Assembly (NCBI GenBank): GCA_963810815.1
Contig: CAWEPB010000007.1
Coordinates: 1,054,001-1,118,000 of the forward strand
Direction: 5' to 3'
DNA length: 64,000 nucleotides
Source of the DNA: CAVQWT01 sp963810815
Lineage (GTDB): Bacteria; Pseudomonadota; Gammaproteobacteria; Burkholderiales; Casimicrobiaceae
Shown: piece by piece, positions 26,409 through 35,577 of the stretch
Layout: every line of letters starts with the position of its first letter
How positions within the stretch are numbered: the first letter of the stretch is position 1
The notes under the pieces: model-generated
What the model saw: only the letters and a program-made list of their open reading frames with translations
Told to the model about the DNA's origin: nothing
Databases searched by the model: none
Made by a program: the position numbers and the translations under genes

Positions 26409-29249
26409 TTAGGTGCCGACGAGCATCTCGCCGGCGGACAGCTTCCTGGCGAATGCGTCCTCGACCAGCTGCTTCTGCTGCGCATTGTGCTTGGACAGGT
26501 AACCGACCGCCGGCGCCGCCGACACCGGTCGCCCCGCGTACGCGAGCACCGCCTTCGGCGCGATGTCGGCGCGGAAGTACGCCCGCAGCCGGTACCACGC
26601 GCCCTGGTTCTGCGGCTCTTCCTGGCACCAGACGACTTCCCTGACGTTCGGGAACTTCGCCATCGCGGCCTTGAAGTCGGCGTGCGGGAACGGGTAGAGC
26701 TGCTCCAGGCGGATGATCGCGACGTCGTCGATCTTGTGCTCGCGGCGGTGCGCCGCGAGTTCGTAGTAGACCTTGCCGGTGCAGACGATGACGCGGCGGA
26801 CGCTCTTCGCCGTGACCTTCGCCGTCTCGCCGATCACCGTGAGGAACGAGCCTTCGGCCAGTTCCTCCAGCGACGACACCGCCTCCTTGTGCCGCAGCAG
26901 GCTCTTCGGGCTCATGACGACCAGCGGCTTCCTGAACGGACGCACCATCTGGCGCCGCAGCAGGTGGTAGATCTGCGCCGGCGTCGTCGGGACGACCACC
27001 TGCATGTTGTGCTCGGCGGACAGCTGCAGGAAGCGCTCGGGCCGCGCCGACGAGTGCTCGGGCCCCTGCCCCTCGTAGCCGTGCGGCAGCAGCAGCGTCA
27101 GCCCGCAGATGCGGCCCCACTTCGCCTCGCCGGAGCTGATGAACTGGTCGATGACGACCTGCGCGACGTTGGCGAAGTCGCCGAACTGCGCCTCCCAGAC
27201 GACCAGGCGGGTCGGGTCGGACGTGGCGTAGCCGTACTCGAAGCCGACGACGCCGTACTCGGTCAGCACCGAATCGATGACCTCGAACGTGGGCTGGTCC
27301 GGCTTCAGGTGCTGCAGCGGAACCCAGGTGCCCGAATCCCACTTCTCGCGGTTCTGGTCGTGCAGCACGGCGTGCCGGTGCGTGAACGTGCCGCGGCCGA
27401 CGTCCTCGCCCGACAACCGGACGCCGTAGCCGTCGCTGAGCAGCGTCGCGTAGGCGAGGGTTTCGCCCATGCCCCAGTCGAGCGGCTGCTTGCCGTCGGC
27501 CATCGCGCGCCGGTCGGCGATCACCTTCTCGACGCGCGGGTGCAGCTTGAAGCCGGCCGGCACCTCGGTGACCTTCTTCGCCAGCGCCTTCACCGTCCGG
27601 AGCGGCAGCCGGGTGTCGCCGGCCACCGTCCAGTGGTGGCCCTTGTACACGCTCCAGTCGACCGCGAACGGATGCTTGTAGTTCGACAGGATCGTCGTGT
27701 TGGTGTGCAGGCCCTTGTCCATCGCCTCGCGGTACGTCGCGATCATGGCCTCGGGCTCGCCTTCCTTGACGGCGCCGGAGGCGACCAGGCGGTCGGCGTA
27801 GAGCCGCCGCGTGCCGGGGTGCGCGGCGATCTTCTTGTACATCAGCGGCTGCGTCACCATCGGCTCGTCCGCCTCGTTGTGGCCGAGACGGCGGAAGCAC
27901 ACGAGGTCGATGAACACGTCCTTGTGGAACTGCTGCCGGTACTCCATCGCCAGCTCGATCGCAAGCAGGCAGACCTCGGGATCGTCGGCGTTGACGTGGA
28001 AGATCGGCGCGTCGACCATCTTGGCGATGTCGGTGCAGTACAGCGTGCCGCGGGTGTCGCGCGGGTCCGAGGTCGTGAAGCCGATCTGGTTGTTGATGAC
28101 GATGTGGATCGTGCCGCCGGTGTAATAGCCGCGGGTCGATGCCATGTTGAGCACCTCCTGCAGCACGCCCTGGCCCGCCACCGCGGCGTCGCCGTGGATC
28201 AGCACCGGCAGCACCTTGTCGCCGCGGGTATCGCCCTTCCGCTGCTGGCGCGCGCGCACCGACCCTTCGACGACCGGATTGACCGCCTCGAGGTGCGACG
28301 GGTTGAACGCCAGCGTGAGGTGCATCGGACCGCCGGGCGTGACGACGTCGGACGAGAAGCCCTGGTGGTACTTCACGTCGCCGGCGCTGAACTGCTGCGC
28401 GTGCTTGCCCTCGAACTCCGAGAACAGGTCGCGCGGCATCTTGCCGAAGGTGTTGACCAGCACGTTGAGCCGGCCGCGGTGCGCCATGCCGATCACCGTC
28501 TCCTGCACGCCGGCGGCGCCGGCGATCTGGATCAGGTGGTCCAGCATCGGGATCATCGTCTCCCCGCCCTCGCCGGAGAAGCGCTTCTGCCCGACGTACC
28601 TGGTGTGCAGGTAGCGCTCGAGCGTCTCCGCCGCGGTGAGGCGCTCGAGGATGTGCCGCTGGAGGTCGGGGCCGTAGCCGGGCCGCGAATGGCTCGACTC
28701 GAGCCGGGCCTGGACGAAGCGCTTGACCGAGGTGTCCGCGATGTACATGTACTCGGCGCCGAAGGTCCGGCAGTACGTGTCCCGCAGCGCGGCGACGATG
28801 TCGCGCAGCTTCATCCGCGGCGCGCCGCCCTTGAACGACCCGACGTCGAACTCGGTGTCGTAGTCGGCCTCGGTGAAGCCGTAGGTCGACAGGTCGAGGT
28901 CGGCGATGTACGGCTTCTCGGCACGCGCGAGCGGGTCGAGGTCGGCGTGGAACATTCCCAGCGTGCGGAACTTGCCGATCAGCTGGAGCACCTGCACCTG
29001 CTTGTGCATGGTGGTCGCGTCGACCATCGCGCCGGCGATCTTGCGGCTCCTGCCGAGCTGGATGAACGACTCGATCACCGGCGCGTGCGCGACGTCGGCG
29101 GCGCCGCCGCGCAGCGTGTCGAAGTACGCGCGCCAGTCGCCGGCGACCGTCGACGGGTCGGCGAGGTAGCGCTCGTACTGCTCCTCGATGAACGGGACGT
29201 TGGCGCCGAACAGCGTCGACGTCGCCCCGAAGTCCTTCATGGTGCTCAT
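26409..29249 (-). CDS. sucA: 2-oxoglutarate dehydrogenase E1
   Basis: 946 residues, intact. N-terminal segment FGANVPFIEEQYERYLADP; thiamine diphosphate enzyme core with IGMAHRGRLNVLVNTFGK, GDAAVAGQGVLQEVLN, NNQIGFTT and HVNADDPEVC; C-terminal half with GFEYGYATSDPTRLVVWEAQFGDF-type sequence and QEEPQNQGAW. It decarboxylates 2-oxoglutarate and hands the succinyl group to the E2 lipoyl domain. It is transcribed after gltA and followed 15 bp later by sucB. Confidence 0.96.
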   Translation of the reverse strand: MSTMKDFGATSTLFGANVPFIEEQYERYLADPSTVAGDWRAYFDTLRGGAADVAHAPVIESFIQLGRSRKIAGAMVDATTMHKQVQVLQLIGKFRTLGMFHADLDPLARAEKPYIADLDLSTYGFTEADYDTEFDVGSFKGGAPRMKLRDIVAALRDTYCRTFGAEYMYIADTSVKRFVQARLESSHSRPGYGPDLQRHILERLTAAETLERYLHTRYVGQKRFSGEGGETMIPMLDHLIQIAGAAGVQETVIGMAHRGRLNVLVNTFGKMPRDLFSEFEGKHAQQFSAGDVKYHQGFSSDVVTPGGPMHLTLAFNPSHLEAVNPVVEGSVRARQQRKGDTRGDKVLPVLIHGDAAVAGQGVLQEVLNMASTRGYYTGGTIHIVINNQIGFTTSDPRDTRGTLYCTDIAKMVDAPIFHVNADDPEVCLLAIELAMEYRQQFHKDVFIDLVCFRRLGHNEADEPMVTQPLMYKKIAAHPGTRRLYADRLVASGAVKEGEPEAMIATYREAMDKGLHTNTTILSNYKHPFAVDWSVYKGHHWTVAGDTRLPLRTVKALAKKVTEVPAGFKLHPRVEKVIADRRAMADGKQPLDWGMGETLAYATLLSDGYGVRLSGEDVGRGTFTHRHAVLHDQNREKWDSGTWVPLQHLKPDQPTFEVIDSVLTEYGVVGFEYGYATSDPTRLVVWEAQFGDFANVAQVVIDQFISSGEAKWGRICGLTLLLPHGYEGQGPEHSSARPERFLQLSAEHNMQVVVPTTPAQIYHLLRRQMVRPFRKPLVVMSPKSLLRHKEAVSSLEELAEGSFLTVIGETAKVTAKSVRRVIVCTGKVYYELAAHRREHKIDDVAIIRLEQLYPFPHADFKAAMAKFPNVREVVWCQEEPQNQGAWYRLRAYFRADIAPKAVLAYAGRPVSAAPAVGYLSKHNAQQKQLVEDAFARKLSAGEMLVGT

Positions 29250-29273
29250 GGCTGACCTCTCCGGCAGCGGCGC

Positions 29274-30581
29274 TCAGCGCTTGTCGATCGGCTGCACGCT
29301 GCGCCGCGTGGCGCCGGTGAACAGCTGCCGCGGCCGCCCGATCTTGTACTCCGGATCGGCGATCATCTCGTTGAGCTGCGCGATCCAGCCGACGGTCCGC
29401 GCCAGCGCGAAGATCGCGGTGAACAGCGGCACCGGGATGCCGATCGCCTTCTGCACGATCCCCGAGTAGTAGTCGACGTTCGGGTAGAGCTTGCGCGACA
29501 CGAAGTAGTCGTCCTCGAGCGCGATCTTCTCCAGGGCCATCGCCAGCTTGAACAGCGGGTCGTCGTGCAGCCCGAGTTCGGTCAGCACCTCGTGGCAGGT
29601 CTCGCGCATCAGCTTCGCGCGCGGGTCGTAGTTCTTGTACACGCGATGGCCGAACCCCATCAGCTTGACCGTGCTGTTCTTGTCCTTGACCTTGGCGATG
29701 TACTCGCCGATCTTCGCCACCCCGCCCTGCCTCTGGATGTCGTAGAGCATGTTGAGGCAGGCCTCGTTGGCGCCGCCGTGCGCCGGGCCCCAGAGGCAGG
29801 CGACGCCGGCCGCGATGGCGGCGAACGGGTTGGTGCCCGACGAGGCGCACAGCCGCACCGTCGACGTCGACGCGTTCTGCTCGTGGTCGGCGTGGAGGAT
29901 GAAGATCCGGTCCATCGCGCGCACCAGCACGTCGTTCGACTTGAAGTCCTCGCACGGCGTCGCGAACATCATCCGCATGAAGTTGCCGGCGTAGGAGAGG
30001 TCGTTGCGCGGGTACATGTAGGGCTGGCCGACCGAGTACTTGTAGGCCATCGCGACCAGCGTGGGCATCTTGGCGATCAGGCGGATCGCGGAGATGTCGC
30101 GCTGGTTGGCGTCGTGCAGGTTGATCGAATCCGGGTAGAACGCGGACAGCGCGCCGACGAGCCCCGTCATCACCGCCATCGGGTGCGCGTCGCGGCGGAA
30201 GCCGCGCAGGAAGAACTGCATCTGCTCGTTGACCATCGTGTGCTTGGTCACCCGGCCGGTGAAGTCCTTCTGCTGCGCCAGGTTCGGCAGCTCGCCGTAG
30301 AGCAGCAGGTGGCAGACTTCCATGAAGTCGCACCTGACCGCGAGCTCGTCGATCGGATAGCCGCGGTACAGCAACTCGCCCTTGTCGCCGTCGATGTAGG
30401 TGATCGCGGAGTTGCAGGAGGCCGTCGAGAGGAATCCGGGGTCGTAGGTGAACTTCCCGGTCTTGCCGTAAAGCGTCCGGATGTCGATGACCTCGGGGCC
30501 GACCGAACCGGCGAGGATGGGAAACGAGACCGACGGCGAACCGTCGGAGAAGGTCAGCGTGGCGGTGCGGTTTTCGCTCAT
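29274..30581 (-). CDS. gltA: Citrate synthase
   Basis: 435 residues of the type II (Gram-negative, NADH-regulated) size class. Signatures: SCNSAITYIDGDKGELLYRGYPI, ILHADHEQNASTSTVR with its catalytic His, CLWGPAHGGANEA, and MGFGHRVYKNYDPRA. It condenses acetyl-CoA and oxaloacetate. It sits between sdhE and sucA in the minus-strand TCA run, 157 bp after sdhE, enough for its own promoter. Confidence 0.97.
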   Translation of the reverse strand: MSENRTATLTFSDGSPSVSFPILAGSVGPEVIDIRTLYGKTGKFTYDPGFLSTASCNSAITYIDGDKGELLYRGYPIDELAVRCDFMEVCHLLLYGELPNLAQQKDFTGRVTKHTMVNEQMQFFLRGFRRDAHPMAVMTGLVGALSAFYPDSINLHDANQRDISAIRLIAKMPTLVAMAYKYSVGQPYMYPRNDLSYAGNFMRMMFATPCEDFKSNDVLVRAMDRIFILHADHEQNASTSTVRLCASSGTNPFAAIAAGVACLWGPAHGGANEACLNMLYDIQRQGGVAKIGEYIAKVKDKNSTVKLMGFGHRVYKNYDPRAKLMRETCHEVLTELGLHDDPLFKLAMALEKIALEDDYFVSRKLYPNVDYYSGIVQKAIGIPVPLFTAIFALARTVGWIAQLNEMIADPEYKIGRPRQLFTGATRRSVQPIDKR

Positions 30582-30653
30582 CTCAGGTGCTCCATGCGCA
30601 GTGTTGGGTGCCCCGGATGCGGGACGTCCCGCGCCGGGGAGGACTGCATTGCG

Positions 30654-30701
30654 GTGCTGCTATGCGTCGATGCTGCCATGCGTCGGTGCTGCCATGCGGT
30701 G
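30654..30701. repeat. 16-bp tandem repeat, three copies, upstream of gltA
   Basis: Three units of RTGCTGCYATGCGTCG lie in the 157-bp sdhE-gltA gap; the third unit ends differently (GGTG). They are close to, but not overlapping, the gltA start. No function can be assigned. Confidence 0.6.
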
Positions 30702-30738
30702 CCGGCGCCGACCCTTCCCGCCGCGGCGGGAGACCGGA

Positions 30739-30978
30739 TCACGCCGCCCGCAGCACGGCGACCATCGGCGCAAGCGCCGGATCGTCGGGCTCGGTGCGGC
30801 CCGCCAGCAGGTCCCACAACTCGTTGTCGGCAAGATCGAGCAGCCGGTCCAGCGCGGCCACCTCGGTCTCCCCCAGTTCCGCTCCGCGTGCGTCGAGAAA
30901 CCGCGCGAGGATCAGATCGTTCTCCAGCATCCCGCGCCGGCAGCGCCAGCGCAGGCGGTTCAGTTCGGTCGGCGTCAT
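30739..30978 (-). CDS. sdhE: Succinate dehydrogenase assembly factor SdhE
   Basis: 79 residues with the family opening LNRLRWRCRRGMLENDLIL, whose RGMLE motif contacts SdhA and helps covalent attachment of FAD, and the later DLADNELWDLLAG. It follows sdhB by 11 bp, completing sdhC-D-A-B-E. The start at ATG 30978 matches the family N-terminus. Confidence 0.92.
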   Translation of the reverse strand: MTPTELNRLRWRCRRGMLENDLILARFLDARGAELGETEVAALDRLLDLADNELWDLLAGRTEPDDPALAPMVAVLRAA

Positions 30979-30989
30979 CGCGCGCCCGC

Positions 30990-31685
30990 CTAGACGGCGC
31001 GCTTGACCATGATGTCCTTGATCTTGCCGATCGCCTGCGTCGGGTTGAGTCCCTTCGGGCAGACGTCGACGCAATTCATGATCGTGTGGCAGCGGAACAG
31101 CCGGTACGGGTCCTCGAGGTTGTCCAGCCGCTCGTTGGTCGCCTGGTCGCGGGAGTCGGCGATGAAGCGGTACGCCTGCAGCAGCCCGGCCGGCCCGACG
31201 AACTTGTCGGGATTCCACCAGAACGACGGGCAGGACGTCGAGCAGCAGGCGCAGAGGATGCACTCGTAGAGCCCGTCGAGTTCCTCGCGGTCCTCGGGCG
31301 ACTGCAGCCGCTCCTTCTCCGGCGGCGGCGTGTCGTTGACGAGGTACGGCTTGATCGAGTGGTACTGCTTGAAGAACTGGCTCATGTCCACGATCAGGTC
31401 GCGGATCACGGGAAGCCCGGGCAGCGGCCGCAATTCGACGGGCTCCCTGAGTTCCTTCAGGTTGGTGATGCACGCCAGCCCGTTCTTGCCGTTGATGTTC
31501 ATCGCATCGGACCCGCACACGCCCTCGCGGCAACTGCGGCGGAACGCGAGCGTGTCGTCGACGGACTTCAGGCGGACGAGCGCGTCGAGCAGCATCCGGT
31601 CGGTGGGCTCGAGCGCGACGTCGTATTCCTGGTAGCGGGGCCTCGCGTCCTGCTCGGGGTCGTAGCGGTAGATGCGGAATTTCAT
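30990..31685 (-). CDS. sdhB: Succinate dehydrogenase iron-sulfur subunit
   Basis: 231 residues. The [2Fe-2S] ligands are in CREGVCGSDAM with NGLAC, the [4Fe-4S] site is CILCACCSTSC, and the [3Fe-4S] site is in CHTIMNCVDVCPKGLNP. It relays electrons from SdhA FAD to membrane ubiquinone. It is 40 bp downstream of sdhA. Confidence 0.97.
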   Translation of the reverse strand: MKFRIYRYDPEQDARPRYQEYDVALEPTDRMLLDALVRLKSVDDTLAFRRSCREGVCGSDAMNINGKNGLACITNLKELREPVELRPLPGLPVIRDLIVDMSQFFKQYHSIKPYLVNDTPPPEKERLQSPEDREELDGLYECILCACCSTSCPSFWWNPDKFVGPAGLLQAYRFIADSRDQATNERLDNLEDPYRLFRCHTIMNCVDVCPKGLNPTQAIGKIKDIMVKRAV

Positions 31686-31725
31686 CCTGGGCTCCGTTGT
31701 GGCTCTCTCGACTCGCCTCGGGGTC

Positions 31726-33492
31726 TCAGTACGACCGCGCCTTCGGCGGGAACGCGTCGACCGACAGCGGCTTCATGTTGACGGACTTGTACGCGAGGCG
31801 GTTGCCTTCGCGGTACCACAGCGTGTGCTTCATCCAGCCGGCGTCATCGCGGTTCGGGTAGTCGCTGCGGGCCTGCGCCCCGCGCGACTCGCGCCGCGCC
31901 TCCGCCGACACGATCGTCGCCTTCGCGGTCTCGATCAGGTTGTCGAGCTCCAGTGCCTCGACGCGCGCCGTGTTGAACGTGCGGCTCTTGTCCTTGATCG
32001 CCACGCGCCTGACCCGCTCCTCGATCTCGTGCACCTTGCTCACGCCCTCGGACAGCAGCTCCTGGTTGCGGAACACGCCGCAGTGCGTCTGCATCGTCTT
32101 GCGCAGCGCGTTGCCGACGTCGGCAACCGACTCGCCCGACGCGGCGCCGTCGAGGCGCGCGAGGCGGGCAAGCGCGCCGTCGCCGGCGTCCGCCGGCAGC
32201 GCGCGGTGTCCCTGCGCCTTCAGGTTCTGGTTGACGACGAAGTTGCCGGCCGCGCGGCCGAACACGACGAGGTCGAGCAGCGAGTTGGTGCCGAGGCGAT
32301 TGGCGCCGTGCACCGACACGCAGGCGCACTCGCCGACGGCGTAGAGGCCCTCGACGACGGCGCGGTCGTCGCCGTCCCTCGGCGCCACGACCTGCCCGTG
32401 GATGTTCGTCGGGATGCCGCCCATCTGGTAGTGGATCGTCGGCACGACCGGGATCGGCTCCTTGATGCAGTCGACGTTGGCGAACTTGAGCGCGATCTCG
32501 CGGATCGACGGCAGCCGCTTGAGAATGACTTCGGGTCCGAGGTGGTCCAGCTTCAGCAGCACGTGGTCCTTCTCGGGACCGCAGCCGCGACCTTCCTTGA
32601 TCTCCTGGTCCATCGAACGGCTGACGACGTCCCGCGACGCCAGGTCCTTGGCGTTGGGCGCATAGCGCTCCATGAAGCGCTCGCCGTTGCTGTTGAGCAG
32701 GATGCCGCCCTCGCCGCGCACACCCTCGGTGATCAGCACGCCGGCGCCGGCGACGCCGGTCGGGTGGAACTGCCAGAACTCCATGTCCTGCAACGGCATC
32801 CCGGCACGCGCGACCATCCCGAGGCCGTCGCCGGTGTTGATGAAGGCGTTGGTCGACGCGGCGAAGATGCGGCCGGCGCCGCCGGTCGCGAGCATCGTCG
32901 CCTTGGCCTGCAGGATCATCACCTCGCCGGTCTCCATCTCCAGCGCGGTGACGCCGACGACGGTGCCGTCGGCGTCGCGGATCAGGTCGAGCGCCATCCA
33001 CTCGACGAAGAACTGGGTTCGCGCGCGGACGTTGCGCTGGTACAGCGTGTGCAGCAGCGCGTGCCCGGTGCGGTCGGCCGCGGCGCAGGCGCGCTGCACC
33101 GGCTTCTCGCCGAAGTTCGCCATGTGGCCGCCGAACGGCCGCTGGTAGATCGTGCCGTCGGCGTTGCGGTCGAACGGCATGCCGAAGTGCTCGAGTTCGT
33201 AGACGACCTGCGCGGCCTCGCGGCACATGAACTCGATCGCGTCCTGGTCGCCGAGCCAGTCGGAACCCTTGATCGTGTCGTACATGTGCCAGAGCCAGTT
33301 GTCCTCGCTCATGTTGCCGAGGCTGGCGCCGATGCCGCCCTGCGCGGCGACGGTGTGCGACCGGGTCGGGAAGACCTTGGACAGCACGGCCACCGACAGC
33401 CCGGCCTCCGACAGCTGCAGGGAGGCGCGCATGCCGGAGCCGCCGGCGCCGATCACGATCGCATCGAACTTGCGTACGGACAGCCGGCTCAT
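31726..33492 (-). CDS. sdhA: Succinate dehydrogenase flavoprotein subunit
   Basis: 588 residues from ATG 33492, which overlaps the sdhD stop by 4 bp. FAD-binding GAGGSGMRASLQL near the start, the FAD-linking His in RSHTVAAQGGIGASLGN, and substrate-site residues in QFHPTGVAGAGVLITEG, HYQMGGIPTN and GANRLGTNSLLDLVVFGR. It oxidises succinate to fumarate on the cytoplasmic side of the inner membrane. Confidence 0.97.
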   Translation of the reverse strand: MSRLSVRKFDAIVIGAGGSGMRASLQLSEAGLSVAVLSKVFPTRSHTVAAQGGIGASLGNMSEDNWLWHMYDTIKGSDWLGDQDAIEFMCREAAQVVYELEHFGMPFDRNADGTIYQRPFGGHMANFGEKPVQRACAAADRTGHALLHTLYQRNVRARTQFFVEWMALDLIRDADGTVVGVTALEMETGEVMILQAKATMLATGGAGRIFAASTNAFINTGDGLGMVARAGMPLQDMEFWQFHPTGVAGAGVLITEGVRGEGGILLNSNGERFMERYAPNAKDLASRDVVSRSMDQEIKEGRGCGPEKDHVLLKLDHLGPEVILKRLPSIREIALKFANVDCIKEPIPVVPTIHYQMGGIPTNIHGQVVAPRDGDDRAVVEGLYAVGECACVSVHGANRLGTNSLLDLVVFGRAAGNFVVNQNLKAQGHRALPADAGDGALARLARLDGAASGESVADVGNALRKTMQTHCGVFRNQELLSEGVSKVHEIEERVRRVAIKDKSRTFNTARVEALELDNLIETAKATIVSAEARRESRGAQARSDYPNRDDAGWMKHTLWYREGNRLAYKSVNMKPLSVDAFPPKARSY

Positions 33493-33845
33493 GCGCGGAC
33501 TCCCCACAGGATCTGGATGGTCCAGCCGAGGTAGGCGACGAGCAGCAGCGCGGTCGCCGCCTGCAGCGTGAGCCGCAGCCCGACCGGCTTGATGTAGTCC
33601 ATGAAGATGTCGCGCACGCCGATCCATGCGTGGTAGAGCAGCGAGACCATGAACAGGAAGCTCGCCATCCTGAAGGCGGCGCTGGCGAACAGCGCCTGCC
33701 ACAGCGCGTGGTCGATGCCGGCGTTCACCAGCAGGATCGCCACCAGCAGCAGCGTGTAGAGCGCCATCACGACGGCCGTCACGCGCTGGACGACCCAATC
33801 CTTGAGCCCGTAGTGGGCCCCCACCGCCTGGCGTCGCGTCACCAT
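33489..33845 (-). CDS. sdhD: Succinate dehydrogenase membrane anchor SdhD
   Basis: 118 residues with three membrane helices (about 22-42, 55-75 and 92-114). The segment FLFMVSLLYHAWIGVRDIFMDYIKP carries the conserved heme-region His and the quinone-site Asp/Tyr pair of the family. It overlaps sdhC by a few bases and sdhA by 4. Confidence 0.93.
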   Translation of the reverse strand: MVTRRQAVGAHYGLKDWVVQRVTAVVMALYTLLLVAILLVNAGIDHALWQALFASAAFRMASFLFMVSLLYHAWIGVRDIFMDYIKPVGLRLTLQAATALLLVAYLGWTIQILWGVRA

Positions 33846-34237
33846 AGCCGCACCCCCACGATCAGCGTCAGCGCCAGGCTGACCGCGAGGACGATCACGC
33901 TCGAGCGGCGCGCGGCCGGCAGGTCGATGCCCTTGTGCAGGTCGAGCAGCAGATACCGGATGCCGGCGCAGAAGTGGTGGAGGTACGCCCACGCGAAGCC
34001 GAGCAGCACGAGCTTCGCCAGCGGGTGCGCCCACGCGGCCTTCATCTCGGCGAACGCGGCCGGCGATCCGAGGCTGGTCGCGACGGCCGCCAGCAGCAGC
34101 GGAATGCCGAACAGGAACAGGAGCGCGCCGGAGATCCGGTGCAGGATCGACACGATGCCGGGCAGCGGCAGGCGGATCCGCACGAGATCGAGGTACACCG
34201 GACGCGGCTTGACCACAGGTCGCTCAAGCGCAGACAT
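33839..34237 (-). CDS. sdhC: Succinate dehydrogenase cytochrome b556 subunit SdhC
   Basis: 132 residues, first gene of sdhCDABE. RPVYLDLVRIRLPLPGIVSILHRISGALL is the SdhC signature, and a second conserved His lies in LHHFCAGIRYLLLDLHKG. Three membrane helices are visible. With SdhD it binds heme b and ubiquinone. The start ATG 34237 follows a 420-bp gap after gntR. Confidence 0.94.
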   Translation of the reverse strand: MSALERPVVKPRPVYLDLVRIRLPLPGIVSILHRISGALLFLFGIPLLLAAVATSLGSPAAFAEMKAAWAHPLAKLVLLGFAWAYLHHFCAGIRYLLLDLHKGIDLPAARRSSVIVLAVSLALTLIVGVRLW

Positions 34238-34657
34238 GGCGGGACTCGTCACGAGGGGGAATGGAAACCACGGGGCACTCCGCGGCGAGAACTGCGCCGC
34301 GACCGGCGGCGGCAGCGCGGCGCGCCCGCAGCGCCGTGTGCCGTTGCCGTTGCCGATGCCGCGGTCGGGCGCGACGGGCGCGCCGGGCAGGCAAACGGGG
34401 TCCGGGATCGGGGCATCGGGGCGGTGAGCTTCGAACGTCGCCGGATCGGCCGCGGCAGCCGGAAACCGGTCACGGGACCGGCCTTCCGCCGCCGCCGCAC
34501 GGCGGCTTGGTGCACAGCAATAAAGTATAGCGTGTTTCCCCCGAACCGGACGGCCGCCGCGGGTCGACACGGGCGGTCCGTGCCGCTGCGGTTCGTGACG
34601 GGCCCGCCGTCGCGCGCGTTCGCGCTGCCGGGGGCCAGCGGGCGACCATCGGACCGA
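34238..34657. other. Non-coding gap upstream of sdhCDABE
   Basis: No gene with support is present in this 420-bp stretch; short frames here lack family motifs. It should hold the sdhC promoter. The only AT-rich point is at 34516-34535, where the minus strand reads TATACT (34529-34524), a good -10 match, but no good -35 lies 16-18 bp upstream. The leader from there to sdhC would be about 290 nt. Confidence 0.5.
34524..34529 (-). promoter_or_regulatory. Candidate -10 element for sdhC
   Basis: TATACT on the minus strand in the only AT-rich patch upstream of sdhC. There is no matching -35 hexamer, so it would need an activator or may be chance. Confidence 0.3.
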
Positions 34658-35392
34658 TCAGCCGAGTTCATTGTGGTAATGCGTCAGCCGCGTGACGCAG
34701 AGGCCGCGGCGGACTTCGACCGGGCGATCGCCGTAGGTGTACGCGACGCGCTCGACCGCCAGCAGCGGCGTGCCGACCGCGACGCCCAGGGCGGCGGCGG
34801 TCGCCTCGTCGGCGCCGATCGCCCGCAGCCGCTCGTCGGCCTTGAGCATCCGCACGCCGAACTGCGTCTCGAAGAAGCTGTACATCGACCCTTCGTAGGC
34901 GTCGAACTTCGCCCGCGTCAGGCCCCGGAACAGCGCCGCGGGCAGCGTGATCTCGTCGAGCACCGCCGGCTCGCCGGCGTAGAGCAGCACCCGCTTCAGC
35001 ACCACGACCGGGTCTCCGGGCTTCAGGTCCAGCAGCCGCGCCGTCTCCGCGCCGGCCTTGGCGCGCTTCAGGTCCACCAGCCGGCTCTCCGGATATTCGT
35101 CGACGCCGTCGTTGCGGCGGATGCGAAGGAAGCGGAACGACGAGCTCCTTTCCTCGGTATGGGTGGCGACGAAGGTGCCCTTGCCCTGGCGCCGCACCAC
35201 CAGGTTGTCGCCGGCCAGTGCGTCGATCGCCTTGCGCACCGTGCCCTGGGACACGCCGAAGCGACCGGCCAGGTCGATTTCGCTGGGGATCGCCTCGCCC
35301 GGACGCCATTCGCCGGTGTCCAGGCTGCGCACGAGCAGCGCCTTGATCTGGAGGTACAGCGGCTGGAAGGTGGGCGACGAGGACGGGGCCAT
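34658..35392 (-). CDS. GntR-family (HutC/UTRA) transcriptional regulator
   Basis: 244 residues. The N-terminal winged helix is at about 10-75 (PLYLQIKALLVRSLDTGEWRPG, then IPSEIDLAGRFGVSQGTVRKAID, then RRQGKGTFVA), followed by a UTRA ligand-binding domain (VVVLKRVLLYAGEPAVLDEITLP, LLAVERVAYTYGDRPVEVR). A GntR gene in this place, between sdhC and mdh, is common in Burkholderiales and is taken to control the surrounding TCA genes. The promoter and inverted-repeat operator candidates at 35481-35577 lie directly in front of it. The ligand is not visible; a dicarboxylate or citrate-like metabolite is a guess from context. Confidence 0.9.
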   Translation of the reverse strand: MAPSSSPTFQPLYLQIKALLVRSLDTGEWRPGEAIPSEIDLAGRFGVSQGTVRKAIDALAGDNLVVRRQGKGTFVATHTEERSSSFRFLRIRRNDGVDEYPESRLVDLKRAKAGAETARLLDLKPGDPVVVLKRVLLYAGEPAVLDEITLPAALFRGLTRAKFDAYEGSMYSFFETQFGVRMLKADERLRAIGADEATAAALGVAVGTPLLAVERVAYTYGDRPVEVRRGLCVTRLTHYHNELG

Positions 35393-35480
35393 GGTGACGG
35401 TGCGGGGCGGACACGGCTCCGCCGGGCGCCGGAGCGGAAAAACCGGACGGCCCGCGGCGGTCGCGGGCTCGACAGCGCGT

Positions 35481-35509
35481 ATTATTGGCTGTCGCGGTGA
35501 CGTTGTCTA
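35481..35509 (-). promoter_or_regulatory. Sigma70-like promoter for gntR
   Basis: On the minus strand TAGACA (35509-35504) and AATAAT (35486-35481) are separated by 17 bp. The predicted start point lies about 85 bp before the gntR ATG. Confidence 0.6.
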
Positions 35510-35515
35510 TCTAGT

Positions 35516-35543
35516 GTCTTATATAAGCTATAAGACATAAGAC
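35516..35543. promoter_or_regulatory. Inverted-repeat operator candidate between gntR and mdh
   Basis: Arms GTCTTATA (35516-35523) and TATAAGAC (35529-35536) are perfect inverted copies around TAAGC. A further ATAAGAC at 35537-35543 adds a third half-site. It lies between the two divergent promoters, 4 bp before the mdh -35 box and 6 bp from the gntR -35 box. Binding of the adjacent GntR protein is the obvious hypothesis. Confidence 0.65.
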
Positions 35544-35547
35544 TAAA

Positions 35548-35577
35548 TTGACATCCGCCGACCGCTGCACCTAGAAT
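35548..35577 (+). promoter_or_regulatory. Sigma70-like promoter for mdh
   Basis: TTGACA at 35548-35553 and TAGAAT at 35572-35577 with an 18-bp spacer, one of the best consensus matches in the window. Confidence 0.7.

Noticed and set aside
25783..30333. A 1516-codon minus-strand frame across sucA, gltA and part of sucB
   Set aside because: It runs in another frame through genes with clear families and is made of Arg/Ala/Gly-rich sequence. Only its far end coincides with the real sucB frame.
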